DNA of 64,000 nucleotides, from assembly GCA_032821775.1 (NCBI GenBank), contig JAVLRN010000008.1, positions 1,364,001 to 1,428,000 on the forward strand, given 5' to 3'. This stretch comes from Sanguinoderma infundibulare (lineage: Eukaryota; Basidiomycota; Agaricomycetes; Polyporales; Polyporaceae). This document shows, one piece after another, positions 38,805 to 51,200 of the stretch. The position numbers and the translations under genes are program-made. How positions within the stretch are numbered: the stretch's first letter is position 1; the number at the start of each line of letters is the position of its first letter. The notes under the pieces are model-generated. The model made no database searches and was not told the origin of the DNA. It saw only the letters and a list, made by a program, of their open reading frames with translations.

Positions 38805-39828
38805 TGGAAGGGCAGGCACGCCGAGGGCTCGGATTAGAGGTATATAGAGCAAGAAAGGGTGTCGCGGAAGGGTCTTGAGGAAGAGATCGGGGAGAAAGCA
38901 AGAGATAGCGGGAAACGAGAGAGGGCGGAGACCGGAGGCATTATTATGGAAACGGGCGAAAGCGACGGTTGGCTACGCACCTCGAGTGCGGAGAGGAGTC
39001 GGGACTGGCTATGTGCGCTCTGTATGGCGCTCCGGGACAAGAGGTGGGGGGAGGCGGTGTGCAGCTATACTCGACTCTCCACTTGTGCCCAGCCTTCCGC
39101 CGCCGAGCCGATGTCAGCCGGGGATCGTGTTGATAACCGCGAGCGTGCCTGACAATAGCAGCGCGTGACGGCCAACGAGGCGGGCGGGGAGGCGAGCACG
39201 AGGCGGAGAGCGGTGGAGGACGGAAGGAGAGAGGGCGGGGAGAGGAGAGTCTGCACCGGGCAGGAGCAACGCAGGAGCGTCCTGACAGGCGCTGTCACCC
39301 ACAAGCTCGCCCACCACGAATCTTAATCCGCGGCCAAGCCTTTTTTTCACATGCTCGCGCTCAACTCAACGGACTCGGAGGCAATCTCGTAACCATCATC
39401 CTAATCTTGAAGTGGGCAAATAGCTGTAAGTACTAAGGAGGCGTACTTGCAAGCCAAGGCTTTCCTCCCCAGAGTGCTTGTCTTGACAAGACTGTCACCC
39501 GTGTCTCCGATCCAGGCGGACGCAAGCCTCGGGGTTTGGATTCGCTCCATCTCGGATTCAACAGTCCCGGAAGCTGAAACACACGTATGTTACCGAGACA
39601 TTCCGATGTAATATGCACATAGGACGTGTTCTGCGAAAATGGAGATGAGCGAGAGCAGGTAGGAACTTGAACAAGCGGTTAAATATGCAGTTAGGTGCGA
39701 GAGGCGCCGGTGGCGCGCTTGGACGCGTCGCGACGCGTGAGCCAGGTCAAGACTTGGACTGCTGCGGCCATTACCAGTCATTGCCGCCACCGCGCTCGAC
39801 CTTTCTCCCTCCTCTCTCTCATTGCTCG
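38805..39828. other. Divergent intergenic region, LDB17-like / NBS1
   Basis: About 1 kb between opposite starts. Purine-rich (gaga) sequence flanks the LDB17-like start. No supported frame or repeat was found. Confidence 0.5.
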
Positions 39829-42800
39829 ATGTGGATCATTACCGGGCCGTTCGACGAGGACCATTCCGAGGGGCAGGCACCCGATAGTGCGTATCTGCAC
39901 CCCTTTCTATCCCCCATCCCTGACATCCCCAAGAGCACAAGCTTCTCAAGTCTGGAAAGGAATATGCCATCGGCCGCAGAGATCAGCCCATCCAAATCAA
40001 GAGCAAGGCTATCTCAAAAGCCCATGCCCTCTTCATCGTTGGCCCGTGCTCCCAAGACCAAGCCGTATGTGCCCTCGTTCTCTTCTAGTCCGCCGCTCAC
40101 TCTACATCTCTTCCAGGCCGACCCGACGTTCGTCCCCACTCTCACCTTCCGGAATACGACCGACCGCATACGCCCAGTCGAGCGACCATCCCAATCCCGT
40201 CCTCGCGTCTTATGTCAACCCAAGGACACCATGGATTTGGAGAGTGGTGACGTCGTCCACCTCTCGGCCAGCATATTCGTCAGGTCTGTCTGCCAATCTC
40301 GTTCAGAGAACCAGGTCTAAATCCCTTGCATCTAGGGTCCGATGGGAAACAATATGTTGCTACAACCCTCCAGGTAAAGGCGTACCTCAAACTGCTCTCA
40401 CCGAGTGCGCCCAGCTCGGTACGTGTTTGCTCATCCACATGCATTCTGTCCCTCCTCAATTATCCCCCAAGGCATTCACCTTGTCCCCACCATTCATCCT
40501 GACGTAACACACCATCTAACCCCCTCCTACGCCCTCAACCCCGTTCTCGCTGCCTCTCTCATCTCCGCCGTTACCCTTGTCAAACCCGACTGGCTCAATG
40601 CCGTCCTCGCATCCGGTCGTTCAGATGAGCCCGGAGAACTCTCCCTCCTCGAAGAGCACTTTGTCTTACCCCAGACGACCAAGTTTCGCCCCAGCTTTTC
40701 ACCCTCACTCCCGCCCCAGCTGAAGAAGTACGATGTCTGGGAACCCAACGAGGAGCGGCTGGCGCTCTTCAGCGGCCAGCGATTCATCTTCGTTGGTGAG
40801 AAGGGTGCAGAGGCACAAAATGCCCTCAAAGAGCTCGTCAAGAGGGGCGACGGAGACTACGAGTGTTTCGCTGCAGCCAACGGCAAGGATGCCTTCGGCC
40901 AGGTGCTTGCAAAGGGCAGAGCCAGAAATGCCACTCTCGTGCCGGTCGCCACCAAGGATTCCGTCATTGCAACTGTCGGAAGAGAGGAGTGGTCCGCCTT
41001 TGTGCAAGAGGCAAAGAGGTGACCACTCTCTGCCTATGTTCCAATCGTGACTGACGAGAGTAGCTTTGGAGTCAAGCTTGTCGTTCCGGAAAAGCTCGTC
41101 GAAGCGGTCGTTTATGCAGACGTCTCGCACGTCGACGCGACATGCGATCCCGACGATGGTGAGCGTCCTTACACTACCACGATGAGCAAGATGACGTTTC
41201 CAGATTCAGGAAATGGGCTGGGAACCTATCGGAGCTCTTTAATTTTATCAACAATTTCCTGAAGGTTCCGGGCCTTAGAAAACAAAAATACACTGGGATA
41301 TTTCCAGAGACCTGAAATGGCTTTCGAGCGTTTTCAAGTCAACAGTCCGATCGGAAATGGGGACTTGAAGAGGTCCGGGGCTCGCAGAGTTTCTGCATTG
41401 TTTCCCGCCCAATTCAGAGAGTTGAAACCTGGTGTCGTTCACGTCCCCGTTTCTGCTTGGACTGTCGAAAACGGTCCGGAGGCCATATCAAGCCTCTGGA
41501 AATACCCCAGTATGTTGCTGTTTTCTTAGACCGGGAACCTTCAGGAAATTGTTAATATAATTGAAGAACTACCACAGCTTCCCAGCCCATTTCCTGAGTT
41601 TGAAACACGGCCGCTTGCCCATTGTGTACGACGCTGAGCCTATCCTGACGTATATGATCCGTCACAGTGCCGGAAGAGTCCCCGCTCCCCGACGTTGTTC
41701 CCAACACGATCGAAGACGAACCTTCGATAGTGAACAGCAACACGGTAGTGCCTCCTCGCCGTGCGCCTCCACCTCCAGGGCGGGAACCCGAGGCTGGACC
41801 GGAGCCGCAATCTACCGCGCCCCGCCGGAAGCTCACGCGACGAGCGACGTCGAGAGCATCGTCGTGCGCGCCTTCGCATCCACCTCCACCGGAACCGTCT
41901 TCTCAATCAGCCATTCGGGAAGAGCCAGAAGAGATGGAGGACGCCCCGCAGAAGGAGCCGGAACCAGAGGCAGAGCCTGTGCAGCCGAAGAGAGTACGTC
42001 GACATTCTGCGTCCGTGCGTTAGCGAGAAGCTGACGAGGGACATGCGTCTGTACAGACGTTAGTACGTAGAGCCGCGCGCGCGAAGGTGGCCGTGAGCGA
42101 GGACGACTCCGTCGACGTTGACGACGGCGCTGGCCGGGTATCGGAGGAACCCCCGCCCAAAGAGGCTCCGAAACGGCTAGTGGTGCGTATTCCGCTTCTG
42201 GCAGACCGTGGTGCACTTTAGCTAGACGTCCCCACGATAGCCCCCAACGCCTGTCCGCTCGTCCCGCCTCAAGCGTCGCGTCGGTGCCGCCGGTGCAACT
42301 CAAGGGACATCGGCAGCGGCTGCAAGCGAGCTCGACGCGGACGTGCTCATACCGGATGCGGACGTGAAGGAGCCGCCGCACAAGAAGTACAAGACGCTCT
42401 TTGAGGAAAGCGACCCGGACCGGATCGCGAAGATGGACGTGAGCGAGTACGCGAGCCAGCACGTCGGTTCGGCGTGGGGGGCCAGTGGAGAAAGCGTGAC
42501 GCAGTACGAGCCGTCGATGGCGTTTGCGACGCAGACGTCTGGGCGAGCCGGCCGAGGGAGGAGCGCGAGAGGCGGCGGGAGGAGCGCCGCGAGCGGGTTG
42601 GTGCCTGTCTTGGAGGAAGAGGAGGGGTCGATGACGTCCCGGCCGCAGACGCAGACGCAGACACAGGCGAGGGGAACGAAGAGGAAGACGCAGGACGAAG
42701 ATGTGGAGATGGACGACGAGGAGCAGCACCCGCGGACGAAGCGGCGGACGGAGACTCTGACCGGCGACGGCGGCGCGGCAACACAGAGCGAGGCTCAGGC

Positions 42801-44009
42801 GCCGGTCGAGAAGGCGAAGCCGATGTCCAAGATCGTCACCCGCGTGGACATGTCTCAGAACCAGGTGCACGTCAAGCCGGCCAAGGCTCCGACGAGCAGC
42901 AAGAAGGCGCCGCAGACGGGGCCGGACAGGGACGACGCGTTCTTGAAGGCGGTCGCGTCGACGAGGCGGGGGAAGAAGAACGAGGACACGTTCGACCGCG
43001 AGTTCAACAACCTCCGGATCTCGAAGCCGGATCTGGAGCGGGAGCGGGAGGACGAGGAGTGGAAGGTGCTCGAGGAGTTTGGGGACGACGGCGACGTGCG
43101 CGGCAACTTTATGGTCGTCGTCGAGTGCGCGGTGTTCAGGGAGGCCGGCGCGAACGCGGACCGCATGCGGAGGGGGGACGTGGAAGGCAGAGCGGAGTGG
43201 GTCGGGCGGCCGGATTTCAAGAAGTTCAAGAAGGTATGTGTACGTGGACCCGTCGTGCTGATGATCTCCGCAAAACCGCTGAGCCGCTGGGGGAGCAGAA
43301 GGCTGTGGGCGAGCGTCGTCGCCCGATTGAACTCGTCGTGGAGGAAGAGAGCGACCTTGGGATCGGCCCTAGTGCGTGTTTGATCGTGCGCGACCTTGGT
43401 GCTGTGTGTGCTGGCTGACCGTCCCGCCCAGAATATTGGAAAGGATCCCAGACGGCGTCCGAGCAACCCTTGTCCCAGCCGAAGAGCACCACCACCACCA
43501 CGCAACGCTCGACTCAACGCAGCGCAAAGGGGCGTCCGGTGGTCGACTCGGACTTTGAGGAAGACGAAGACGAGAAGCCTGTTGTCGTCAAGCCTTCCAA
43601 GGGCAAGGGTCACGCGAAACCTCCAAGCACTCACACTCAGAAGAGCGCCGCTGCGAGGACTGCTAGGGGGACAGCGAATTCCCAGCGGCAGCCGCTTTTC
43701 ATCGACTCGGACCCGGACGAGAACGATGGCGACGGAGGGGTCGGAGAGAAGGACGACGACTTCCGCATGGGCTCGGATGACGGAGACGGAGACGACAACG
43801 TAATTGACGAGGACGAGGACGAGGACGAGGAACGCGGGGAGACGCTCAAGTCGACCGTAACGGCCACCCAGGCGTCGTCGTCGAAGGCGAAGGCGGCCAC
43901 AGGGACCACGACGCGGAGGAAGGCGCCTGCGGTTGTGGTCGACGACGATTCGGACGACGGGGCTACTTTCAAGGCGTTTGGGGCGAGGACGAGGACGAGG
44001 AGGAAGTAG
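39829..44009 (+). CDS. NBS1: Nbs1/nibrin-like subunit of the MRN DNA-repair complex
   Basis: Predicted MRN adaptor for double-strand-break repair and Tel1/ATM signalling. The ATG at 39829 starts MWIITGPFDEDHSEG. The FHA domain reads KLLKSGKEYAIGRRDQPIQI, then KAISKAHALFIVG and DLESGDVVHLSASIFVR. BRCT segments follow (IHLVPTIHPDVTHHLTPSYA, LVKPDWLNAVLASGR, ERLALFSGQRFIFVGEKGAE, SFGVKLVVPEKLVEAVVYAD). After a long disordered linker comes the Mre11-binding-like region (FDREFNNLRISKPDLERE, WKVLEEFG, WVGRPDFKKFKK, IELVVEEESDLGIGPKYWKG). The acidic end DDDSDDGATFKAFG resembles the Tel1/ATM-recruiting motif. Intron 41159-41666 (508 bp) holds a foldback element; flanking exons join in phase (DDVPEESPLPD). 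Confidence 0.92.
41197..41605. mobile_element. Foldback MITE-like element inside an NBS1 intron
   Basis: About 410 bp with long imperfect inverted arms. The ends read tttccagattcaggaaatgg on the left and, reverse-complemented, tttcaaactcaggaaatggg on the right. Similarity continues inward (gctgggaa, aacaatttcctgaaggttcc, gaaaaca, tatttccagag, acagtcc) for roughly 170-190 bp per arm, leaving a short centre. There is no open frame for a transposase. Flanks show at most a 2 bp (AC) match, so target-site duplication is unclear. The element is AT-richer than the surrounding exons. Host splicing appears intact because donor 41159 and acceptor 41666 still join coding phase. Confidence 0.87.
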
Positions 44010-44957
44010 TGGGATTGGTGTTGATTATTGGTCCGACTTCATTATGGTACGCTTTCGATAATTACTTGTGCGCAATAGGCTTTACTGCACCATGATATGT
44101 GCGCGGAAGGCCGCCAGTGCATGCCTGTTTGGGCTGCTTCCGATTTCAAGTATTGGTTCAAGGTTAGTCTTGATGGAGGAGGCCCCAGTGAACGCAGCGA
44201 CAACAGTGAACACGGCAGAGTAATGCGCGGCAGTTGAATTGTTGTCCGACGGAGTTGCGAGCGCAGCTCAGTTGGATCGAGAACGCGCGAGTCTTCCGCA
44301 TCCCGCGTTAACGAAGAGGCATTTGAATCATCCAGAACGACGCCATCTACCTCACCCTCAAAGTCGTCCACTGCCGCTGCCAACTCGGCTCGGAGGGCGT
44401 CCTCAGCCAGTGCGCATCGTCTCCTCCCCGAGCCCGAAGGCGCTCGACGGGAAGCACTCGCGCGAGCACGTTCTCGACCACGCAATTTACGTCCGATCCT
44501 GGACCTTCCACCACGGCACGGCGTGGAGACAGGTCGAGTTCGATTCTCCGAGCAACGACGAGGAGCGGCTCAGCCTCCGGCTGGCGTTCATCACCCTCGC
44601 GCCCCCTCTCGAGACGCCGGCCGGGTCCTGGACGTATCAGCTCAGCGTGGAGATACAGTACGCGAACGAGACCCGTCCGAGCCGCCAATGCACTGCTACT
44701 GTACATACGCTGGGTGCGGCGACTATGGTGGAGTTCTTGTTATACAAGCTGGATTGGCTGGACCGTCGCATGCTACGATAGAAGTTGTTTCTGCCCCTCT
44801 TATATCATGGTCTTGGGTGTACATAGCTCCCGTAAAGTGGCCCCCGAGTAGACTCAAGGATGGACATGATGCGGACAATGGTCGCTCGTCATACCGAGGT
44901 TCATGCGATTAGCAAAGTTGATTCCATAAACTCTGTAGCGTATCAACCAAGACGCAA
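44010..44957. other. Intergenic with a possible gene relic
   Basis: A plus-strand frame (44239-44781) without an ATG near its start reads protein-like in its second half (HAIYVRSWTFHHGTAWRQVE, RLAFITLAPPLETPAGSWTY). No family is recognised. It could be a relic, an exon with an unseen upstream start, or chance. Confidence 0.3.
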
Positions 44958-46815
44958 TCAAACGTCTGGTGCGGTGATGTTATAACGTACTCTGCCGCGA
45001 CGTAAGGGGATGAAAAAGAGTGCTAGGGCCCAAAGTAAGCAGGGCCCGGTCACAAATAGCGAGACCACGATCGTAATCGCCGAATATTGTGTAACGTCGA
45101 GGACACTGGTCAGATACATCAGCAACACTATGACGACAAGCAAGCTCGCCGCTGGAAGTTGTCGGAAAAGGAAAAATGTCGTGTGCTCGGTATCGCTCTT
45201 ATTCTACAGGGGACAAAGGAATCATCAGTCGTGACATCGCAAACCGTAAATGTCGAGTTTGCGCACCCGATATGCACTGAGGTCCTCTACCGATGCAAGC
45301 AGCCATCCATTGACTACAACGCCGGCTACCCCGGCCACGATGCTAGCGATGATATAGGGCTCAGAAAAACTCAGCAATAGGCTTGTTTGAAGAAGCTTGA
45401 GGACCACGAAGAACACAATGTCGGAAATGATAACCAAAACAAGCTGAAAGGCTGTGAGGCTCAGGGGCATGTTGCTAATCAGAATAAGCACATACCAGGA
45501 AACGTGCGGCCTTCCAGTTGTTGCGAAGACCTGTCAACGTGACGCTTGACCGGAGAGCGACGATCTGATCCTTGGTGATGAAGATCGCGCGAGCGTACTC
45601 CTCGTCGCGAGGATGCACATCCGCTCCTGAGGAAACGGACAGGAATGCTCCGAGCAAGAAGCTATCGGCGGAAGGGCCGGATGATTTACGGAGGAGCAGG
45701 CCAACAAGCCCGCGTGAAGGGTCCTCACAAGCCAGAAGTACAAGGTGTGTGGCCCTGTTAAGACCAGAAGGCACGACGGGAACGACAGGGATGCGACCAT
45801 GGAGTCCATATGCGGAGCAGTCCACAGACGTGTCGGACTCGAGAACACGGCCTAGCCTCTGCTTAAACGCAGCATCAGAGAGGGATACGAGGTCTCTTGA
45901 TCCTTTGAAGTCGTCAGGAGAGGAGGCGAGGAGACGGTGCTCCCTTGTTGCGAGGAAAACAGCGCCAGGTGGCCCGGATTCGGTATTCGAAGGTTTCGGA
46001 AGACGTCGAAAGCGGGAAGGGAATTTGAGTGTGTTGGTCGTAGGAAGTGTGCGACCGTGACAGTGCCAGGCGAAGATGGATTGGTCGCTACCCTGCCGTA
46101 CAATCTCCTCTTGAAGGCGGAAGAATGCCTTTCCGATACCCTCGCCGTACAGAATGGGCAACTGAACGTCGAAGATGCCGAACAGACTGTACGCTCGGTC
46201 CTCTTCCCGTGTCGTCTCTCGTGATGCCGCCCAGGACATACGATGAGCGACAGAGACGTGGGATAAGGTTTTGTCAAATGTGAACACAGCGCGGTCGACA
46301 CCGGTTATGTCCTCGAGAAGCGATGCGAGCTCGGCCTTGGAGCCGAGTACGGACCATTCACGGGAGAGCAGTGTGACGTCCTTTGGGGCGATGAGCTCCT
46401 GCAACGTCCACCCGCGCCGATGCCACCTGCTCGCGCGGAACTCCGGAATCCATAGCTCGGAGGAGTCACTGACGTCGTGAAGGTACGCATAGCAAACGTC
46501 GGCATCACGATACCAGGCGTACATGGAGTTGATGGCCTCGGACAGCTCAGCGGAGCTCGTCTTGTCGATGCAGCAAGAGTCGACCCAGCCGTACTTGTAA
46601 CCGTTAGCCCGCGCGCGCTCGCAGAAGTCGCGGACCTTCGGAGAAAGTTTGTGGAGGATGCTTTCGCCTGGAGAGCTGTCGCTCTGGATCTGGACGACTT
46701 GTTGGAAAGTCTGCTCTCCGTTCGGATCCCATGTGTGGGAGAGGATGGCGTACTTGACTTCGCGGGGATTGCTGAATTCCACAAACCGGCCGGTTTCTGT
46801 GTCGAGCAATCACAT
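44958..46815 (-). pseudogene. HET-domain protein with C-terminal membrane helices; TGA at codon 2
   Basis: HET domains mediate vegetative incompatibility and cell death in filamentous fungi. The frame reads LLDTETGRFVEFSNPREVKY, AILSHTWDPNGEQTF, GYKYGWVDSCCIDKTSSAEL, SMYAWYRDADVCYAYL, WHRRGWTLQELIAPKDV and REEDRAYSLFGIFDVQLPIL, the full HET signature. Exons 46815-45496, 45443-45267 and 45203-44958 join in phase. The last two encode about four hydrophobic helices (LVLVIISDIVFFVVLKLL, YIIASIVAGVAGVVV, LLVVIVLLMYLTSVL, IVVSLFVTGPCLLWAL). At the expected start the sequence is ATG TGA TTG CTC GAC, where relatives read M-R/W-L-L-D. No alternative upstream ATG joins this frame. Either the gene is inactivated at codon 2, or initiation is non-AUG (TTG at 46809). 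The rest of the frame is undamaged, so the lesion would be recent. Confidence 0.85.
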
Positions 46816-48266
46816 AGTGGCGGTTTAAGGGGTCTGCGATTAAAGGATATTGGAAAAGAATGCTATCTGAATGCAACGACGAGACGTACTCTCGACCGGA
46901 ACCTGGATGTCGCGCGTACGTGTTGCAGATGATCTGGGGGCTTGTGTAGACCAGAGACTGAAGAAATAGTAAGCTCGTGATAGTGCCATAGTCAACATGC
47001 ATGAGAGCTAACCTCGTTGTGGGTGGTCAACTGGAGAAGCTTGAAGCAGGGCAGGAGGCGAGGCGAACTCCTTACATATGCATGCTTGGACGCCGATGCG
47101 TTGAGAACATCTGCCAACAGCATGACAACCGTAGTATATGTGGCAGCGCAAACACAGCTTAACGTAGTACTGTATTCGGATTCGCCACCGTTCGATCCGG
47201 CCCAGGTCCCCGATTGATTGGTAGACGACGTCCGGTTATCGATAAGCTGCCGCAGTGAGCGATAGGCCTCGCACCTGCCACCGTCTTAGACGCGCATATA
47301 GGCGATACACAGAAACCAGCGTCGCGCGGAGACGAATGGATCTGCCTTGCAACCACGGAGCCGATATAGCACCGCCTGTCTTTGTCGGATCGCGGCGCAT
47401 ATACCCACCAGTCACGCGAGAGGGCGGTTTCAAGGGAGGAGGGTGCATATATGCACTCACCACGACTTCCCGTCCAGTCCCGGTCCGTGTTCCAAGAACA
47501 ACGCATTCAACTGGGAGCGATGCGATAAGCATGAGGACTCTCTGTAGACAGTGAGCTCTTGCAGAGGTTCTCGATGATTGAAAAGACCATGGATGGGGAT
47601 GATGGGAGAAAGAGGGAGGAAACTTGAGGTGGACTTTCAATCTCCGCTCAACCTGTCTCGATATCATTGCGTCCCATCTGTCACGTGGGGCGCGTTATAA
47701 TTGACTTCATCTGCCGGCCCGGGCTTGCCGGGGACAGGTCCGGGAACAACAACTTCCGCCCTCCGAGTCAGTGCTCACCTCTGCGACGGTGCCCCTCGAA
47801 TCCTCGAACTTGGGAGTCCCCAGCGCATGTACGTACACTCTCAGGATATGAAACTGAGACGATCCCTTTAGCGGCCGAGTGTCGACGTCGCGCCTGGTTA
47901 CTTAGATGAAGATGACGATTGACCCGTTGTAGTCGTGCTCGCGTGTTCATATTCTCTATCGAACGGGCTCAAGTGCCACCGGGTGAACGATGGGAATAAA
48001 TCTGTCTATTATCAATTTGGTATTCGTGAACGTAGATCCGTGAATTACATGAGAATCATAACAGAACAGCGTGATAGCGTAGCGTAGCGTATGTACGTGA
48101 ATGCGAAAGCAAGCAAGCGCATCGACATAAGTATAGGCGTAGGCGGGCAACGTACGAGTAGACGAAGCACAAACGAGTCCGTCAACTGCGCGTCATAACG
48201 ACGCGCACCGAACCGCTCTCGACTCGACAACAACACACAAAAAAGCTTTTACTGATTAGTAGTAGA
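46816..48266. other. Intergenic, about 1.45 kb, no supported gene
   Basis: Contains the upstream region of the HET gene and the 3' flank of the Byr4-like gene. An open minus frame near 47002 starts with a true ATG but has no recognisable family and cannot be joined in phase to the HET domain. A small gtagc repeat lies near 48070-48090. Confidence 0.5.
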
Positions 48267-51200
48267 TTACTGCACAACCATCCCCGCGCTGCTGCTGAGC
48301 AGCGCCTCGAGCTCCGCGATGCAATCCGAGCAGCGCGCGTGCACCTCCCGCGCGTGCTCCAAGAGCGGCTTGATGTTTTCGGGAGCCATCGCGAGCTTGA
48401 CGTCGGGCAGGGGACCCGAGGCCAGGTTCGGACTCGGATTGTTCCCCAACGACTGAGGTGGGGCCGAGCGCACGGAGCCAGTCTGGGGCTTCCGCCCGCG
48501 CGAGGGCGGGCGACGAGGGCTTGGACTAGGAGCGGATTGCCGGTGCTTGCTGCGCGTCGCGGACCGAGGCGGATGCGCGCCTTCGCCGACATCAGAATCG
48601 ACCTCGCGGACGTCGGAGAGCTTGATGGAACGGGTATATGACTGGAGGACGGAAGGGGGTATCGCGGATGGTTTTTGAGGCGACTCGCCGGTGGGACTCC
48701 AGATCGACGATTGGGAACCGTCAGGTGCGCGATGGCTGGCGTCCGGATCCATTGGGCGTTGGAACAGGTAGGGTGACTTGCCCCTCTTCCCTCGCACCGT
48801 CGCGGTGCCATCGGACGATAATCCAAAAGCACGGGCAGCCTGGTCAAGGTCGGCCGTCGACTCGATGCGGTGCCAGTCTTCTTCGTCACCGAGGCTCGTG
48901 CCACTACGGCTCGCCGTGTTGCCCGAACTAGTGCTGGGAAGGCCGGTCTGATTGGAAAGGTCGTCAATGGACTGACCGGTCGGGTTAGGCTTGGACTTCT
49001 GTCCCAAGCGGAAGATGGACGCGAGGGACGGACGCCGAGGAGATGTCTTGTGCGACCGCGCAGGTGTAGTGCCGTACGGAGAGTTGGGATGGATGTCGCG
49101 GCGGCGGGAGGATGCGACCGATTCGGGACCTGTACTGGTCTTCGTACGACGACCCTGGATAACTGAGAGGGTATGGGACTCACGTGGGAGATGCAGGGAG
49201 GAATCCGTACTCGCAGATATAGACGAAGTCGACGGGGGGATGCGGGGCGCCGGTGTCTGTTCAGCGTAGCTCTTCTTGAGCGACTTGAGCAGGTCGCGCA
49301 AGCCCCGCATTCCCAGTCGACTCGTCCTCCGCTTCTTCGTCGGCGAGGGCTGAGCCCCGGGAGGGCCCGACTCCTCGCTCGGGAGCGTGACCGTGCTCTG
49401 CATCGCGTCACCCCATCGCCAGTTACGGTTGATCTCCTCTTCCGGAATGCCAGGCTCGAATGACATCGTCGCAGACGGGTCCGAGTTGTTCAGCATCTCG
49501 CGCAGTAATATGAGCTGCCGCTGGCTGAGATCATGACGACCTGTCGACGCGCGCCATTGAGAGGGAGGTGGGCTCGCGAGAGGAGGCGACACGGCTCCAT
49601 GAGTCGGGGGCTTCTGCTCGTCGCCGGCGAGAGTGATCGCGCGCTCGCGACCCTTCCGGCCATCCACTACGGTGGGGACGGCGGGTGCGGACTGGCTCGC
49701 TGACGGTGGTGGTGCAGTCGTTTGCTCGTTCGGTGCACCGCCGCCGCCCAAGTCGATCAAGAGCTCCGCGCATTCCCACGCAAGCCGGTACTTGGCCTCG
49801 ATGTTCAGGAACGCAGCGTTGAGTTGCGCGCGAGTCGGACTGTTGTTCGCCGACGGGTTTGTGTGTGCTCGGGAGCGCGTGGGGGGCTTCGGGAAGTGGA
49901 TGAAGTTAGGAGAGACAGGTCGAGACTGCGACTCGTGCGGGTCGTGCATGATCGTCCGGATTTGACTGACCAACATCGTGTAGGTGGCAAGAAGCTGTTT
50001 GAGCTCTGCGCAAACAGTCAGTGACATGGTCTTTAACATAAACAATCACCGAACACTTACGCTCGACACTAGTCGCGAAATCTCGGACCATGGTCAGGTC
50101 GCGCTTCAGGCTGACCTGGGCTTGACTGATCCGCGCCGGAATCTTCAGGTCGCCTAGCGAATTCCGTCGTAAGACGGCCGAACTGCTCGCGGTATCGCGT
50201 TCTTTCGGTAGTTGAGCCGTCCTCCCCAATGAGGCTGACTGGACGGGGGACGTGGACGCTATTGCTCGGGTCGGAGAGGGAAGCGGAGACGGGATTGTCG
50301 GGAGTGCAGTGTCTTGAGAGGCCGAGGACGAGTGAGGAGGAGATCGAGAACCAAGTGAGGGATGCGAGCGGGATGGCTCAAGCGTCCGGTCGAGGGATGT
50401 TCGTGACGGGGTGCCGTTCAATGCACGCGGAGGCCTACGCTCGCCCTTGACACGAGGGGGGGATGGTGGCTGAAGTTCGATGGGTGGAAGGAGAGAGACG
50501 TCGTGCGAGCTCCGCACGACGCGCGACGGGGGACGTGGTGTTGTGTGGTCCTGAGTGGCATCCGTCTCATGCGCCGACGACGCGGTGCCGGGGCGCTTCA
50601 CCTTCTCCGTCTCGTCTGGAGCCACACTCTTTCGTCGCCTGTGCTTGCTCCCTACGAGACTGATCCGCCGTATCCCGCCCATGAAGCCCCGACTGCCCTT
50701 CACCTCTTCCCCAGCGGGTTTCTCGGGAGGCGCGGTGCTGTGGGCGTCGCTCGAGTGGCCATCGAACGTCTCCCGGGTCATTGTTGAACTCTTCTTGGCA
50801 CGGTGCACATCCTCAACACTCGCTGACGCGGATCGTTGCTTCGAGCTCGCCCGACTACTCGGGGTATTCGCTCGTCCGTGTCGTCCGTCACCATAAGACA
50901 CATGTCTGGAGCCGGACGGACGCGTGCTCCAGCTCGAGCCCGAGGACGACGCGGCGACGGAGACCTGCATGGACGTCGGTCTCCGGGGATTCGCGCCAAA
51001 CAGCAGCGTCGAGACGGGGACGGAGCTTCCGTCGACTGCCTCCTCTAGGTCTGGCGGCAGCGACGAGTCCGTGCCTTCGCGCCCGTGAGCACTCTTGCCC
51101 TTCCCTTTGCGCGACGTCGGCGAGCCTGGCTCACCGACGCCCATGAGGTGGAGCAAGCGCTCAACGCTCTTCTCGTGCTTCAGCGAGTCTGCTTGCTGCG

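Noticed and set aside
46604..47002. Upstream ATG exon that might supply a start for the HET gene
   Set aside because: Its frame runs through the HET start region in a different phase, and none of the donor-acceptor pairs tried produced the HET frame.
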